A DNA stretch of 64,000 nucleotides from Marinobacterium arenosum (GCF_019795155.1 NZ_JAILYN010000024.1:1-64000), one strand, 5' to 3'; numbered from the stretch's first letter, positions 17,466-27,732 are shown. Program-made: numbers and translations. Notes: a model not told the origin generated them from the letters alone.

Positions 17466-19508
17466 ATGCATTGGGAGCGCCCCGCACCCGCGCTAATCAG
17501 CCCGCTGTTTCTTGCCATCAGCAGCATCCTGGCCGCGACGGCCCAGGCGGAGGAGGTCAACCTGGAGCGGCTGGTGATCAGCGGCGACTGGCTGCAGAAC
17601 AGTGCCGAAGCGGACCTGCCCGAATACACCGGCGCGCGCAGCCTGATCGATCGCGACAGCCTTCAGAACAAGGCGGTATTGAATATCGAAGATGCGCTGA
17701 ACCGGGTACCGGGGGTGCGGGTGGCCGACGAAACCGGCACCGGCGTACTGCCGAATATCTCCATCCGCGGCCTGAACCCGCTGCGCAGCGTGCGGGTACA
17801 GGCGCTGCAGGATGGTATCCCGGTCAGCCTGGGCCCCTACAGCCACCTGGGTCTGTCACTGTTCCCGCTGACCCTGAACAGCATCGAGCGGATCGACATC
17901 GTGCGCGGCGGTGCGGCGGTACACTACGGCCCGAACAACGTTGGCGGGGTAATCAACTTCATCTCCCGGCCGATCAGCCGAGAGCAGGAAACCGAATTGC
18001 AGCAGCGCCTGACCGCATGGAAGGGTGGCAATCTGCTGCATAACACCTACCTGCGTAGCGGCGGCTACCTGACCGACGACTTCGGCCTGCAGCTGCAGCT
18101 GGACAGCCAGTACGGCGAATCCTTCCGCGACCACTCCGACACCGAGGTCAACAACCTGTCACTGGACGCCATCTGGCACCTGAGCCAGCAGCAGACCCTG
18201 AAAGGTCATCTGCAGTACTACAAGGCGGACAGCGAACTGGCCGGCGCACTACTGCCGGAGGCCTACGAGCAGGACCGTCAGCAGAGCCAGCGGCCGTTCG
18301 ACGCCTTCGAAGCGGACACCTGGCGCGGCTCGCTGGTCTACAACCAGCAGTTCGACAACGACAGCGAGCTGAACTGGAGCCTGTTCGGCCACGACAGCGA
18401 CCGTCGCTTCGACTTCGGCTTCCCGTTCGACCCGTCCGAGGCGACCACCGACGTGCGCTCCTCGCCGCGCAACTTCAAGGTGTTCGGCACCGAGCCGCGC
18501 TACAGTTTCCTGCTGGGCGACAACCAGCAGATCACCATCGGCGCCCGCCTGATCGACGAAGAGATCAGCTACAAGGTGGATCGCAAGATGCTGTCGGACG
18601 GCAGCAGCAGCACCCTGCGTGACTGGAAATTCGATACCCGCGGCCTGGCGCTCTATGCCAGCGATACCATCAGTCTGGCCGACGGTCGCCTGAAGCTGAC
18701 TCCGGGGTTGCGGCTGGAGGATGTTGAAACCGATTACCGGGATCTGAACAGCGGCACCACCGACCGCAACTCGATCACCGAATGGCTGCCCGGCCTGACC
18801 GTCGGTTACCAGCTGACCGACGACTGGTTCCTGTTCGCCAACACCCAGCAGTCGCTGAACCCGCCGCAGATCGCCCAAGTGGCCCGCGACGGCCTGCTGA
18901 CCGCCGAACAGGCCTGGAACTACGAATTGGGCGCGCGCTATTTCCCGAACAGCAGCAGCATGATCAGTGCCACCCTGTTCCGCATCGATTTCGAGGATAA
19001 GATCGAGTTCGACCGCACCGCGCTGACCTTCATGAACCTGGGTGAAGCCCGCTACCAGGGCCTGGAACTGGAAGCCGACTGGCAGCCGGACAGCCTGCCG
19101 GCGCTAAGCCTGAACGCCGCCTACACCTACCTGGATACCGAACAGCGCAGCGGCGCCAACCAGGGTAATGAGCTGCCGTTCACCTCCCACCACCAGCTCT
19201 ACCTGGCGGCGGACTACGCCATCGCCGACTGGCAGCTGAACCTGAACACCCAGTACCTCAGCAAGGCGTTCAGCGACGCCGCCAACACCGAAGTGGAAAC
19301 CGCCAACGGCAGTGCCGGCCGGATGCCGTCCCACTGGGTATGGAACGCCCAGGCCAGCACCCGGCTGAGCGCCGACAGCCGGCTGTCGGTGGCGCTGAAC
19401 AACATCTTCGACGAGGACTACTACTTCCGCGGCGTCGATGTCAGCCCGATCGGCCGGGTACCGGCACCGGGCCGTTCGCTGACGCTGACCTACAACATTC
19501 AGTTCTGA
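17466..19508 (+). CDS. fecA: TonB-dependent receptor, FecA-like
   Basis: 680 residues. Signal peptide about 1-28 (cut near AQAEE), TonB-box-like LERLVIS, plug domain about 45-160 and a 22-strand barrel ending in F (LTYNIQF). The plug stretch SIRGLNPLRSVRVQALQDG and GPYSHLGLSLFPL, plus RGGAAVHYGPNNVGGVINF, is close in pattern to FecA, the ferric dicitrate receptor. It lacks the extra N-terminal signalling domain of E. coli FecA, so no FecR/FecI regulation is expected and no such genes are near. AAAGGAG box ahead of the ATG. Citrate as ligand is an inference. Confidence 0.88.
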   Translation: MHWERPAPALISPLFLAISSILAATAQAEEVNLERLVISGDWLQNSAEADLPEYTGARSLIDRDSLQNKAVLNIEDALNRVPGVRVADETGTGVLPNISIRGLNPLRSVRVQALQDGIPVSLGPYSHLGLSLFPLTLNSIERIDIVRGGAAVHYGPNNVGGVINFISRPISREQETELQQRLTAWKGGNLLHNTYLRSGGYLTDDFGLQLQLDSQYGESFRDHSDTEVNNLSLDAIWHLSQQQTLKGHLQYYKADSELAGALLPEAYEQDRQQSQRPFDAFEADTWRGSLVYNQQFDNDSELNWSLFGHDSDRRFDFGFPFDPSEATTDVRSSPRNFKVFGTEPRYSFLLGDNQQITIGARLIDEEISYKVDRKMLSDGSSSTLRDWKFDTRGLALYASDTISLADGRLKLTPGLRLEDVETDYRDLNSGTTDRNSITEWLPGLTVGYQLTDDWFLFANTQQSLNPPQIAQVARDGLLTAEQAWNYELGARYFPNSSSMISATLFRIDFEDKIEFDRTALTFMNLGEARYQGLELEADWQPDSLPALSLNAAYTYLDTEQRSGANQGNELPFTSHHQLYLAADYAIADWQLNLNTQYLSKAFSDAANTEVETANGSAGRMPSHWVWNAQASTRLSADSRLSVALNNIFDEDYYFRGVDVSPIGRVPAPGRSLTLTYNIQF

Positions 19509-19532
19509 TACTGACCGACCATCGACCGTGCA

Positions 19533-19558
19533 GCCCGGGGCCTCCCCTTCCCCCGGGC
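19533..19558 (+). terminator. Hairpin after TonB receptor gene
   Basis: Perfect 8-bp stem GCCCGGGG / CCCCGGGC with a 10-base loop, 25 bp after the receptor stop. No T run follows, so it may act as a Rho-assisted or 3'-stabilising hairpin. Confidence 0.5.
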
Positions 19559-19981
19559 GCATGGCCGAATATCAGCTGCAGGCGTCTGGCAGCCTCCCTT
19601 CCGACGGCCAAATTTCCCGCTGTGGGCGTCTCTATCGAAATTCGCCAAAATTTTCTTCACGTCAGCCCGAAGTACTCTAAAAATCATGCTAGACCGACAA
19701 AATCAGAAAATACCTCTGATTTATTGAGGATATCGGGATTTTTCACTGATTTATCAAAATATTCATAAAATCCCTCCACAACCAGCAGTGGCGCGGCATA
19801 CAGACTGATTACGGGTAAACGACCACAAGCTGGTCAAAAACCCATCAAACACGATACGTCGACGTTTTATCAGCGTTTAACTAAGATCACTTCCTTCTGG
19901 CCCATCCTTGTCGCCAGATCACCGCTACACTCAATAACGACACAACAACGACACAACAACAATAACGTTGGAGCTACCATA
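19559..19981 (+). other. Intergenic region ahead of the TRAP operon
   Basis: About 420 bp without a gene. From about 19620 to 19780 it is much richer in A and T than its surroundings (runs such as caaaattttcttc and atttatcaaaatattcataaaat), suggesting a promoter region for dctP. Just before the gene, acgacacaacaa is repeated in tandem (19936-19960), then GGAG precedes the start. No operator is recognised. Confidence 0.5.
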
Positions 19982-20950
19982 ATGCTGAAAAAGACATTCG
20001 GCGCTGCCGCTCTGCTTGGCACCCTTCTCGCTACTTCCGTCAACGCCGCCCAGTGGCATATGCCGACCCCCTACGGCGACGCCAACCACCCGACCAAGAT
20101 CGCCTATGCGTTCGCCGAAGAGGTAAAGAGCAAAACCAACGGCGAACTGGAGATCACCGTTCACTCCGGCGCGTCGCTGGTTAAGCACCCGGAAATTCCC
20201 CGTGCGGTACGCACCGGCCAGGTTCAGTTGGGTGAGGTTTTCATCGGCATCATGGGTAACACCCACCCGGTCTTCAAGCATGACAATATCCCGTTCCTGG
20301 CGACCAACTTCGACGACGCCGAAAAGCTGTGGGAGGCCGCCAAGCCGCAGGTCGAGAAGCAGCTGAACAAGGAAGGCCTGCAGTTGCTGTACACCGTTGC
20401 CTGGCCGGCACAGAGCCTGTACACCAAAGAGCCTGTCAGCCAGCTGGAAGACCTGAAGGGGCTGAAAATGCGCGCCTACAGCCCGTCCACGTCGCGACTG
20501 GCGGTACTGATGGGCACCACGCCGACCACCGTACAGGTACCGGAAATCCCGCAGGCCTTCAGCACCGGCATCATCGAGGCGATGATCACCTCGCCGACCA
20601 CCGGCGTAAACGGTCAGGCCTGGGACTACGTGCAGCACTTCACCGATGTCCGCGCCTGGATTCCGAAGAACGTGGTGGTGGTCAACAAGCGCGCCTTCAA
20701 GCGGCTGGATAAGTCCACTCAACAGGCGATCCTTGAGGCCGCCGCCAATGCCGAAGCCCAGGGCTGGAAGATCGTTCGCGAACAGGCCGAGAAAGACACC
20801 CAGGCGCTGGCTGCCAACGGCATGACAGTCACCGAGCCGTCGCAGGAGCTGCTGGACGAACTGAACAAGATCGGCGAGATCATGATCCAGGAGTGGCGCG
20901 ATGAGGCCGGCCCGGAAATTGACGCCATCCTCAGCAAATACAAACAGTAA
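19982..20950 (+). CDS. dctP: TRAP transporter substrate-binding protein, DctP family
   Basis: 322 residues. Signal peptide 1-22 (cut near VNAAQ). DctP-fold features: EEVKSKTNGELEITVHSGASL, and the ligand-carboxylate arginine region LKGLKMRAYSPSTSR. It captures an organic acid in the periplasm for the DctQM permease encoded next. Substrate cannot be told from sequence alone. GGAG box 8 bp ahead of the ATG. Confidence 0.92.
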   Translation: MLKKTFGAAALLGTLLATSVNAAQWHMPTPYGDANHPTKIAYAFAEEVKSKTNGELEITVHSGASLVKHPEIPRAVRTGQVQLGEVFIGIMGNTHPVFKHDNIPFLATNFDDAEKLWEAAKPQVEKQLNKEGLQLLYTVAWPAQSLYTKEPVSQLEDLKGLKMRAYSPSTSRLAVLMGTTPTTVQVPEIPQAFSTGIIEAMITSPTTGVNGQAWDYVQHFTDVRAWIPKNVVVVNKRAFKRLDKSTQQAILEAAANAEAQGWKIVREQAEKDTQALAANGMTVTEPSQELLDELNKIGEIMIQEWRDEAGPEIDAILSKYKQ

Positions 20951-21008
20951 GTCACAGCATCGAACCGGCCCGGCAGTGCAGGGCCGGTTCAGCCCCGAGG
21001 TATCCCCC

Positions 21009-21527
21009 ATGAGCACGCTTCGAGATAGGCTGTACCTGACCTCCGGGTACCTGGCCGGTTTCTGCATCGTTGCCATCACCCTGCTGATCGTCGCCCAGAT
21101 CGTCGGCCGGCTGCTCGGCTTTATCGTCCCCTCCGTGGAAGACTTCTCCGGCTACTGCCTGGCCGCCGCCACCTTCTTCGGACTAGCCTACACCTTCCGC
21201 GAGGGCGGCCATATCCGGGTCACCCTGGCGATCCGCTCGCTGCCGGCGAAGGCACGCCGCGTGCAGGAGCTGGTGATCCTGGTACTGGCCCTGCTGATGA
21301 CCCTCTACATGTCCTACTACTGCGTTCATATGGTGTGGGAATCCTACGTGTTCGAGGAGGTCTCCTACGGCTATATCCCGGTGCCGATCTGGATTCCGCA
21401 GATACCGGTGGCGCTGGGGATGATCGCGTTGACGCTGGCGGTGCTGGACGATCTGATCGCGGTGCTGAAGGGCACCAATCCCGACTACATGCAGCACGAA
21501 GACGAAATTAATCTGGAGGAAGTCTGA
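21009..21527 (+). CDS. dctQ: TRAP transporter small permease, DctQ family
   Basis: 172 residues with four predicted membrane helices (about 10-35, 45-65, 85-105, 125-150). The segment EDFSGYCLAAATFFGLAYTFREGGHIRV is the conserved DctQ core. The ATG at 21009 lies after GAGG; a longer frame overlaps dctP and is not family-like. The stop overlaps the start of dctM (TGATG). Confidence 0.92.
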   Translation: MSTLRDRLYLTSGYLAGFCIVAITLLIVAQIVGRLLGFIVPSVEDFSGYCLAAATFFGLAYTFREGGHIRVTLAIRSLPAKARRVQELVILVLALLMTLYMSYYCVHMVWESYVFEEVSYGYIPVPIWIPQIPVALGMIALTLAVLDDLIAVLKGTNPDYMQHEDEINLEEV

Positions 21528-22834
21528 TGGATACCGTCATGCTTTCCATTATCCTGGCAGCCAGCATGATCCTGATGCTGGCGTGCGGCGTATGGGTCGC
21601 ACTGGCGCTGGTCGGCGTCGGGGTGATCGGCCTTGCCCTGTCCGGCAACGAACAGATCGGCCTGCTGTTCGCCACCTCCACCTGGGGCTCCAGCACCGGC
21701 TGGTCGCTGACCGCGCTGCCGCTGTTCATCTGGATGGGTGAGGTGCTGTTCCGCACCCGGCTGTCGGAGGACCTGTTCAAGGGGCTGTCGCCCTGGCTGA
21801 GCGGCCTGCCCGGCAAGCTGCTGCACGTCAATGTGCTGAGCTGCGGCATCTTCGCCGCGGTCTCCGGTTCCTCGGCCGCCACCGCCGCCACCATCGGCCG
21901 GATGACCCTGCCGGAACTGCAGGCGCGCGGCTACAGCGAACGGATGGCGGTCGGCACCCTGGCCGGCTCCGGCACCCTGGGGCTGCTGATCCCGCCGTCG
22001 ATCATCCTGATCGTCTACGGGGTCGCCGCCGAAGTATCGATCGGCCGGCTGTTTATCGCCGGCGCCCTGCCCGGCCTGCTGTTGGTCGCGCTGTTCATGG
22101 GCTATACGATGGTTTGGGCCAGCCTGAACCGGGACGAACTGCCCAAGCACAGCGAGGAGCAGATCTCGCTGTCAGCCAAGCTGAAGGCGCTGCGCCAGTT
22201 GCTGCCGATCGTCGCATTGATCGGCTTCGTACTGGGTTCCATCTACGGCGGCCTGACCACGCCGACCGAGGCGGCGGCACTCGGCGTCGTCGGCGCCCTG
22301 GCACTGGCCGCCGTCACCGGCTCGCTCAGTGGCAGCAGCTTCCGCGAGAGCCTGCTCGGCGCGGTGAAAAGCTCCTGCATGATCGGCCTGATCCTGGTCG
22401 GCGCCCACTTCCTGACCATCGCCATGGGCTTCCTCGGCATTCCGAAAGCGCTGGCCGAGTGGATCGGCCAGATGACCCTGTCACCGATGGAACTGCTGAT
22501 CTACCTGACCGTGCTGTTCGTGGTACTGGGCTGCTTCCTGGACGGTATCTCGGTCGTCGTACTGACCACCGCGGTGGTGCTGCCGATGGTGCAGCAGGCC
22601 GGCATCGACCTGCTGTGGTTCGGTATCTACATCGTACTGGTGGTGGAGATGTCGCAGATCACCCCGCCGGTCGGCTTCAACCTGTTCGTGATCCAGTCGC
22701 TGACCGGCAAAGATATCCTCTATGTCGCCCGGGCCGCGCTGCCGTTCTTCCTGCTGATCCTGGTAGCGATTCTGTTGATCACCTGGTTCCCGGAGATCGT
22801 CACCTACCTGCCGACCACCATGACCCAGAGGTAA
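21527..22834 (+). CDS. dctM: TRAP transporter large permease, DctM family
   Basis: 435 residues, about twelve membrane helices, full length for DctM. Conserved pieces: SAATAATIGRMTLPEL, GTLAGSGTLGLLIPPSI, EAAALGVVGAL, and QITPPVGFNLFVIQS near the C-terminus. It moves the substrate with sodium symport. AGGA box within dctQ; translationally coupled to dctQ, and followed 4 bp later by a regulator gene. Confidence 0.94.
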   Translation: MDTVMLSIILAASMILMLACGVWVALALVGVGVIGLALSGNEQIGLLFATSTWGSSTGWSLTALPLFIWMGEVLFRTRLSEDLFKGLSPWLSGLPGKLLHVNVLSCGIFAAVSGSSAATAATIGRMTLPELQARGYSERMAVGTLAGSGTLGLLIPPSIILIVYGVAAEVSIGRLFIAGALPGLLLVALFMGYTMVWASLNRDELPKHSEEQISLSAKLKALRQLLPIVALIGFVLGSIYGGLTTPTEAAALGVVGALALAAVTGSLSGSSFRESLLGAVKSSCMIGLILVGAHFLTIAMGFLGIPKALAEWIGQMTLSPMELLIYLTVLFVVLGCFLDGISVVVLTTAVVLPMVQQAGIDLLWFGIYIVLVVEMSQITPPVGFNLFVIQSLTGKDILYVARAALPFFLLILVAILLITWFPEIVTYLPTTMTQR

Positions 22835-22838
22835 GCCG

Positions 22839-23345
22839 ATGAACGGACAACGCATTGTCTCCTCCGCCCACCTGGCCTCCGAAAAGGGGGCCTCGCTGAG
22901 CGAGTACGAGTTCGGCCTGATCATCGCCAACAACGCCTTCAACCGCTGGATGCTGCATTGCGCCAAGGCCAGCGGGGTCAACGACATGACGCCGCTGGAT
23001 ATCCTGGTGGTGCACCATATCAACCACCGCGAGCGCGCCAAGCGGCTGGCCGATATCTGCTTCGTGCTGAACATCGAGGACGCCCACACGGTGAACTACT
23101 CGTTGAAGAAGCTACTGAAGAAGGATCTGGTGGAGGGCGAAAAAGTCGGCAAGGAGATGTTCTACAAAACCAGCGAGGAGGGCCGGACATTCTGTGCCCG
23201 CTACCGCGAGGTCCGCGAGGGCTGCCTGATCGACTCGCTGAAAAACCTCAACGTCTCGCCGGAGCAACTGACCGAGTACGCGCGCTATATGCGCGCCCTC
23301 GCCAGCCTGTACGATCAGGCGTCCCGCGCCGCCGCCTCTCTGTAG
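22839..23345 (+). CDS. MarR-like winged-helix regulator (COG5631 type)
   Basis: 168 residues. The pattern SEYEFGLIIANNAFNRWM with DILVVHHINHRERAKRLADI, VNYSLKKLLKKDLVEGEKVG and KTSEEGRTFCARYREVRE matches the predicted MarR-type regulators often found with TRAP operons. It starts 4 bp after dctM with AGAGG ahead, so it is the last gene of the TRAP operon and probably controls it or its catabolic partner. Ligand unknown. Confidence 0.82.
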   Translation: MNGQRIVSSAHLASEKGASLSEYEFGLIIANNAFNRWMLHCAKASGVNDMTPLDILVVHHINHRERAKRLADICFVLNIEDAHTVNYSLKKLLKKDLVEGEKVGKEMFYKTSEEGRTFCARYREVREGCLIDSLKNLNVSPEQLTEYARYMRALASLYDQASRAAASL

Positions 23346-23361
23346 CGGCAAAAGCGCCGGC

Positions 23362-24027
23362 TCACTGCGCCGGTTCGGCCTCGGCCGGCAATCCTTCCCG
23401 CCAGCGGTTCAGGTGGAGGTGGATCAGCGTCTGCAAGCGCGCACCGTCGCGCGCGCGCAGCGCCTCCACCATCTCGAAATGATCCTGGCAGCTCAGCCGT
23501 TGCAGCTGGTCGGTACGCCAGCCATTGGCCGCGCCGGTGACGCCGCGCTCGCGCATATCCTCCACCAGCCGGCTGATATAACGGTTACGACAGTAGCTGT
23601 AGAACAGCCGGTGGAAGGCGAAGTTGTGCGCCACCATGGTGGGCCGGTCGCCGGCCTCCAGTGCCTGGCGGAACTGTTCGGCCAGCTCGGTCAGCTGTTG
23701 CAGGCCGGCCTCGTCGATGTGCTGTAGCGCCTGTACGGCCGCCACCGACTCGATCAACGCACGTGCCTCGCTCAGCTCGATCCGTTCCTGTAGCGTATGG
23801 GCTTTCACCCGGTGTCCCCGATAGGGCACGTGCTCCAGCAGGCCGGCGACGGTCAGCTCGTTGAACGCCGAGCGCACGGTGAAACGGTTAACGCCGAAGC
23901 GCCGCTCGATCTCGATCTGCTTGAGCCAGCTGCCGGTGCCGTATTCGCCGGTCATGATCAGCTGGCGCAATTGATAACTGAGCTGCCGGGCCGCCTGTTC
24001 GGCCGGCGTGGTTCCCTGGTTTTCCAT
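23362..24027 (-). CDS. GntR-family regulator with FCD domain
   Basis: 221 residues. N-terminal winged helix about 10-75 (LRQLIMTGEYGTGSWLKQIE, RFGVNRFTVRSAFNELTVAG) and an all-helical FCD ligand domain about 85-210 with metal-ligand type residues (HNFAFHRLFY and QDHFEMVEALRARD). It converges on the MarR-like gene, ending 17 bp from it. It may regulate the TRAP operon or the downstream pathway; the two regulators together suggest a tightly controlled carboxylate. Confidence 0.88.
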   Translation of the reverse strand: MENQGTTPAEQAARQLSYQLRQLIMTGEYGTGSWLKQIEIERRFGVNRFTVRSAFNELTVAGLLEHVPYRGHRVKAHTLQERIELSEARALIESVAAVQALQHIDEAGLQQLTELAEQFRQALEAGDRPTMVAHNFAFHRLFYSYCRNRYISRLVEDMRERGVTGAANGWRTDQLQRLSCQDHFEMVEALRARDGARLQTLIHLHLNRWREGLPAEAEPAQ

Positions 24028-24076
24028 CTGTCAGGCTCTATCCGTTAGCGAGGTCGCCATTATCGCGCCGATAAAA

Positions 24077-24098
24077 AAGCCCCGCAATTGCGGGGCTT
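24077..24098 (-). terminator. Rho-independent terminator of the AGCS symporter gene
   Basis: A perfect palindrome AAGCCCCGCAATTGCGGGGCTT, followed on the minus strand by TTTTA. It stands 31 bp past the stop of the symporter gene and is oriented for it. Confidence 0.9.
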
Positions 24099-24128
24099 CC
24101 ATCAGACGGACAGGCGGTTAAAAAACAC

Positions 24129-25616
24129 TCAGGCGCCGACCTTGTCGGCCTGTTTCGCCTGGCCGGCGACGACACCGTTGTAGGGTACTGACGGCGCCGG
24201 ATGGCCCCAGATCGAACGATCGACCCGGCCCGGCAGCGGAACCCGCCTCAGGTCGAAGTGCGGCACCAGCCCCTGACTCTGCTGGGCCTCGTAGTCGCGG
24301 GTCAGTTTGACCACTACGCCGGACAGCAGCAGCAGCGCCACCAAGTTGACCAGCGCCATCAGCCCCATCGACGCGTCGGCGGCATCCCAGACCACGCCGA
24401 CCTTCTCCATCGCGCCCCAGAGCACCATCGCCAGTACCGCGCTGCGCACCAGGTTCAGCACCAGCCGGGTCGGCCGGTCGCGCAGCAGGTAGACCACGTT
24501 GTTTTCGGCGTACATGTAGTTGCCGATGATCGACGTGAAGGCGAAGAACAGGATCGCAATGGCGACCAGGTACTTGCCGACGCCGCCGAGGGTCTGGTCC
24601 AGGGCCAGCTGGGTCAGCTCGACGCCGGAGACGCCATTGCCCGGCTCGAACACGCCGGACACCAGGATGATGAACGCGGTGCAGGAGCAGATCACGACGG
24701 TGTCGATGAACACCCCCAGCGCCTGCATGAAGCCCTGCGACGCCGGATGATGCGGTGTCGGGCTGGCGGTGGCCGCCGCATTCGGTGCCGAGCCCATGCC
24801 CGCTTCGTTGGAGAACAGGCCACGCTTGACGCCATTCATCATCGCCGCCATCAGGCCGCCGGCGATTCCGCCCGCCGCCTGGTTCAGGCCGAAGGCACTG
24901 TCGATGATGTTGCCGAACACCGCCGGCACCTGGTCGATATTCATCACCAGGATCGCCAGTGCGATCAGCAGGTAGATCAGGGCCATCAGCGGCACCACCA
25001 TCTCGGCGACCCGGGCGATCGAGCGCACGCCACCGAAGATTACCAGGCCAGCCAGCAGCGCGATCACCACGCCGGTCCATTGGGTGTCGAAACCGAACGC
25101 GGTCTCCATCGCCGAGGCGATCGAGTTGGCCTGCACCGCATTGAAGACGAAGCCGAACGACAGGATCAGCAGCAGCGCGAACAGCATGCCCAGCCAGCGC
25201 TGGCCCAGGCCGCGCTCGATGTAATAGGCCGGGCCGCCACGGTAAGTGCCGCTGTCATCCTTTACTTTGTACAGCTGTGCCAGGCAGCTCTCGGCGTAAC
25301 CGGTCGCCATGCCCAGCAGCGCGGTCATCCACATCCAGAATACCGCGCCGGCACCGCCCAGATAGATCGCCACCGCCACGCCGGCCAGGTTACCGGTGCC
25401 GACCCGCGACGCCAGCGAGGTGCACAGCGCCTGGAACGGCGAGATACCGTTGATATCTTCCTGTCGGCTGTGCGCCAGCACGCCGAACATGTGGCTGAAT
25501 TTACGCAGCTGGAGCAGTTTCAGGCGAACGGTAAACAGCAGCCCCACACCCAGCAGCAGCGGTACCAGCAGCTGGCCCCAGAGCAGACCATTTAGAAAGT
25601 TAATCAGTGCTTCCAA
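24129..25616 (-). CDS. Alanine/glycine:cation symporter family (AGCS) protein
   Basis: 495 residues with about eleven membrane helices. Family signatures: FQALCTSLASRVGTGNLAGVA, GMATGYAESCLAQLYKVKD, YRGGPAYYIERGLG and KRGLFSNEAGMGSAPNAAATA. It imports alanine or glycine with sodium. The start is TTG at 25616 with AGAAGG ahead; no closer ATG keeps the N-terminal helix. Its own promoter region holds REP-like sequence and a 7-bp tandem repeat. Confidence 0.93.
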   Translation of the reverse strand: MEALINFLNGLLWGQLLVPLLLGVGLLFTVRLKLLQLRKFSHMFGVLAHSRQEDINGISPFQALCTSLASRVGTGNLAGVAVAIYLGGAGAVFWMWMTALLGMATGYAESCLAQLYKVKDDSGTYRGGPAYYIERGLGQRWLGMLFALLLILSFGFVFNAVQANSIASAMETAFGFDTQWTGVVIALLAGLVIFGGVRSIARVAEMVVPLMALIYLLIALAILVMNIDQVPAVFGNIIDSAFGLNQAAGGIAGGLMAAMMNGVKRGLFSNEAGMGSAPNAAATASPTPHHPASQGFMQALGVFIDTVVICSCTAFIILVSGVFEPGNGVSGVELTQLALDQTLGGVGKYLVAIAILFFAFTSIIGNYMYAENNVVYLLRDRPTRLVLNLVRSAVLAMVLWGAMEKVGVVWDAADASMGLMALVNLVALLLLSGVVVKLTRDYEAQQSQGLVPHFDLRRVPLPGRVDRSIWGHPAPSVPYNGVVAGQAKQADKVGA

Positions 25617-25901
25617 GGTAATTGCCTTCTACATATGAAACGGACAACAACCCGGCGGCGCAGGCTAAGTGAGTCTGTTCGAATAGCAGAGCGGATCCTT
25701 CAGAAAAGTGCCTGTGCAGGTGACACGCCGCCGGAAAAGCCGCGCAGGGTAGCACAGGGTGGCAGGCATTACACTTTAGTCTTAGAACCCGGCTTGAGGC
25801 ACAAAAACCGGCCGAGAAGCGGTGAGGGGGTGTGGGGCCCTGCGGGCCCCTGGTCGACTGAAGTCGACCCTACATTGGCAATCGCGATTAGCACGCGGTT
25901 A
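25617..25901. other. Non-coding region upstream of the AGCS gene
   Basis: No gene. Contains the leader and promoter of the symporter gene near 25617-25700 and, at about 25839-25875, GC-rich inverted pieces: GGGGCCC TGC GGGCCCC and GTCGAC TGAA GTCGAC followed by CCTACA, which resemble REP-type palindromes seen elsewhere in the window. The heptamer repeat follows directly. Confidence 0.5.
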
Positions 25902-25998
25902 AAGCGGTAAGCGGTAAGCGGTAAGCGGTAAGCGGTAAGCGGTAAGCGGTAAGCGGTAAGCGGTAAGCGGTAAGCGGTAAGCGGTAAGCGGTAAGCGG
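25902..25998. repeat. Perfect 7-bp tandem repeat, 13.9 copies
   Basis: The unit AAGCGGT repeats without a mismatch over 97 bp. It lies about 285-380 bp upstream of the AGCS start and about 100 bp past the end of dapB. Seven-base tracts of this purity mutate in length by slippage; there is no gene in which it would cause a frameshift here. Confidence 0.97.
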
Positions 25999-26041
25999 AT
26001 GCTAGCTGGCAACCGGCAACTGTGAACTCAGCACGATAAAA

Positions 26042-26064
26042 AAGACCCTCACGTGGAGGGTCTT
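26042..26064 (-). terminator. Rho-independent terminator of dapB
   Basis: Stem AAGACCCTC / GAGGGTCTT with a 5-base loop, followed on the minus strand by TTTTATCG. It lies 30 bp after the dapB stop and ends the heat-shock/cysE/dapB gene run. Confidence 0.9.
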
Positions 26065-26094
26065 GTGATCAAACGCTATCAAGAAGAACCGGAC

Positions 26095-26913
<819 letters not shown>

Positions 26914-27732
26914 TCAACCTTGGTTGGCAGACTGTTCATCGTGCTGGATACTCTGGTCCATATCCAGCGCCGGTTTTTCGCATTCCGGTCGACCAACCAC
27001 TTTGGCCGGTACCCCGACCACCGTGGTGTGCGGCGGCACATCTTCCAGAACCACCGAACCGCCGCCTACCTTGGCACCGGTACCGATCTCGATATTGCCG
27101 AAAATCTTGGCACCGGCGGCAATCAGCACCCCTTCGCGGATCTTCGGATGACGGTCGCCGCTCTCCTTGCCGGTACCGCCCAGGGTAACGTTCTGCAAAA
27201 TGGAGACATCGTTCTCGATCACGCAGGTTTCACCGACCACGATACCGGTGGCGTGGTCGAACATCACACCGCGGCCGACCCGGGCCGCCGGATGGATATC
27301 GACCTGCATGGACGCACTGACCCGACTCTGGATATAGAGCGCCAGCGAGGTGCGGCCCTGCTTCCACATCCAGTGCGCCACCCGGTGGGCCTGGATGGAG
27401 TGAAAGCCCTTCAGGTAGAGCAGTACGGTGGATAGCTTGCTGATCGCCGGGTCGCGGGTACGCACCGCCACCAGGTCGTGGCAGGCGCAGTCGATAATCT
27501 CCGGTTCCTGGCTGTAGGCCTGGTCGATCAACTCGCGCAGAGTGACCACCGGCATCACTTCGTCGGCCAGCTTGCCGGCCAGCAGGTAGGACAGCGCCGA
27601 CGCCAGGTCGCGGTGTCCGATAATGGTGGCGTGGAAGAAACTGGCCAGGAACGGCTCCTTGTCCGCTTCCTGGCGAGCTTCCTCCTGAATCAACGCCCAG
27701 AGGGCGCCGGCTTCAACGGGTATGGAGGTCAT
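26914..27732 (-). CDS. cysE: Serine O-acetyltransferase
   Basis: 272 residues. It acetylates serine with acetyl-CoA, the first step of cysteine synthesis. N-terminal helical domain about 1-140 (WALIQEEARQEADKEPFL), then left-handed beta-helix hexapeptides: DIHPAARVGRGVMFDHATGI, VSILQNVTLGGTGK, KIFGNIEIGTGAKVGGGSVV, ending VVGVPAKVVG. The catalytic histidines are in DIHPAA and MFDHATG. ATG at 27732 with AGGA; upstream frame is not conserved. Confidence 0.96.
   Translation of the reverse strand: MTSIPVEAGALWALIQEEARQEADKEPFLASFFHATIIGHRDLASALSYLLAGKLADEVMPVVTLRELIDQAYSQEPEIIDCACHDLVAVRTRDPAISKLSTVLLYLKGFHSIQAHRVAHWMWKQGRTSLALYIQSRVSASMQVDIHPAARVGRGVMFDHATGIVVGETCVIENDVSILQNVTLGGTGKESGDRHPKIREGVLIAAGAKIFGNIEIGTGAKVGGGSVVLEDVPPHTTVVGVPAKVVGRPECEKPALDMDQSIQHDEQSANQG

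Noticed and set aside
17466-19508. FecIR-type signalling receptor
   Set aside because: The receptor lacks the N-terminal signalling domain and no sigma/anti-sigma pair is near.
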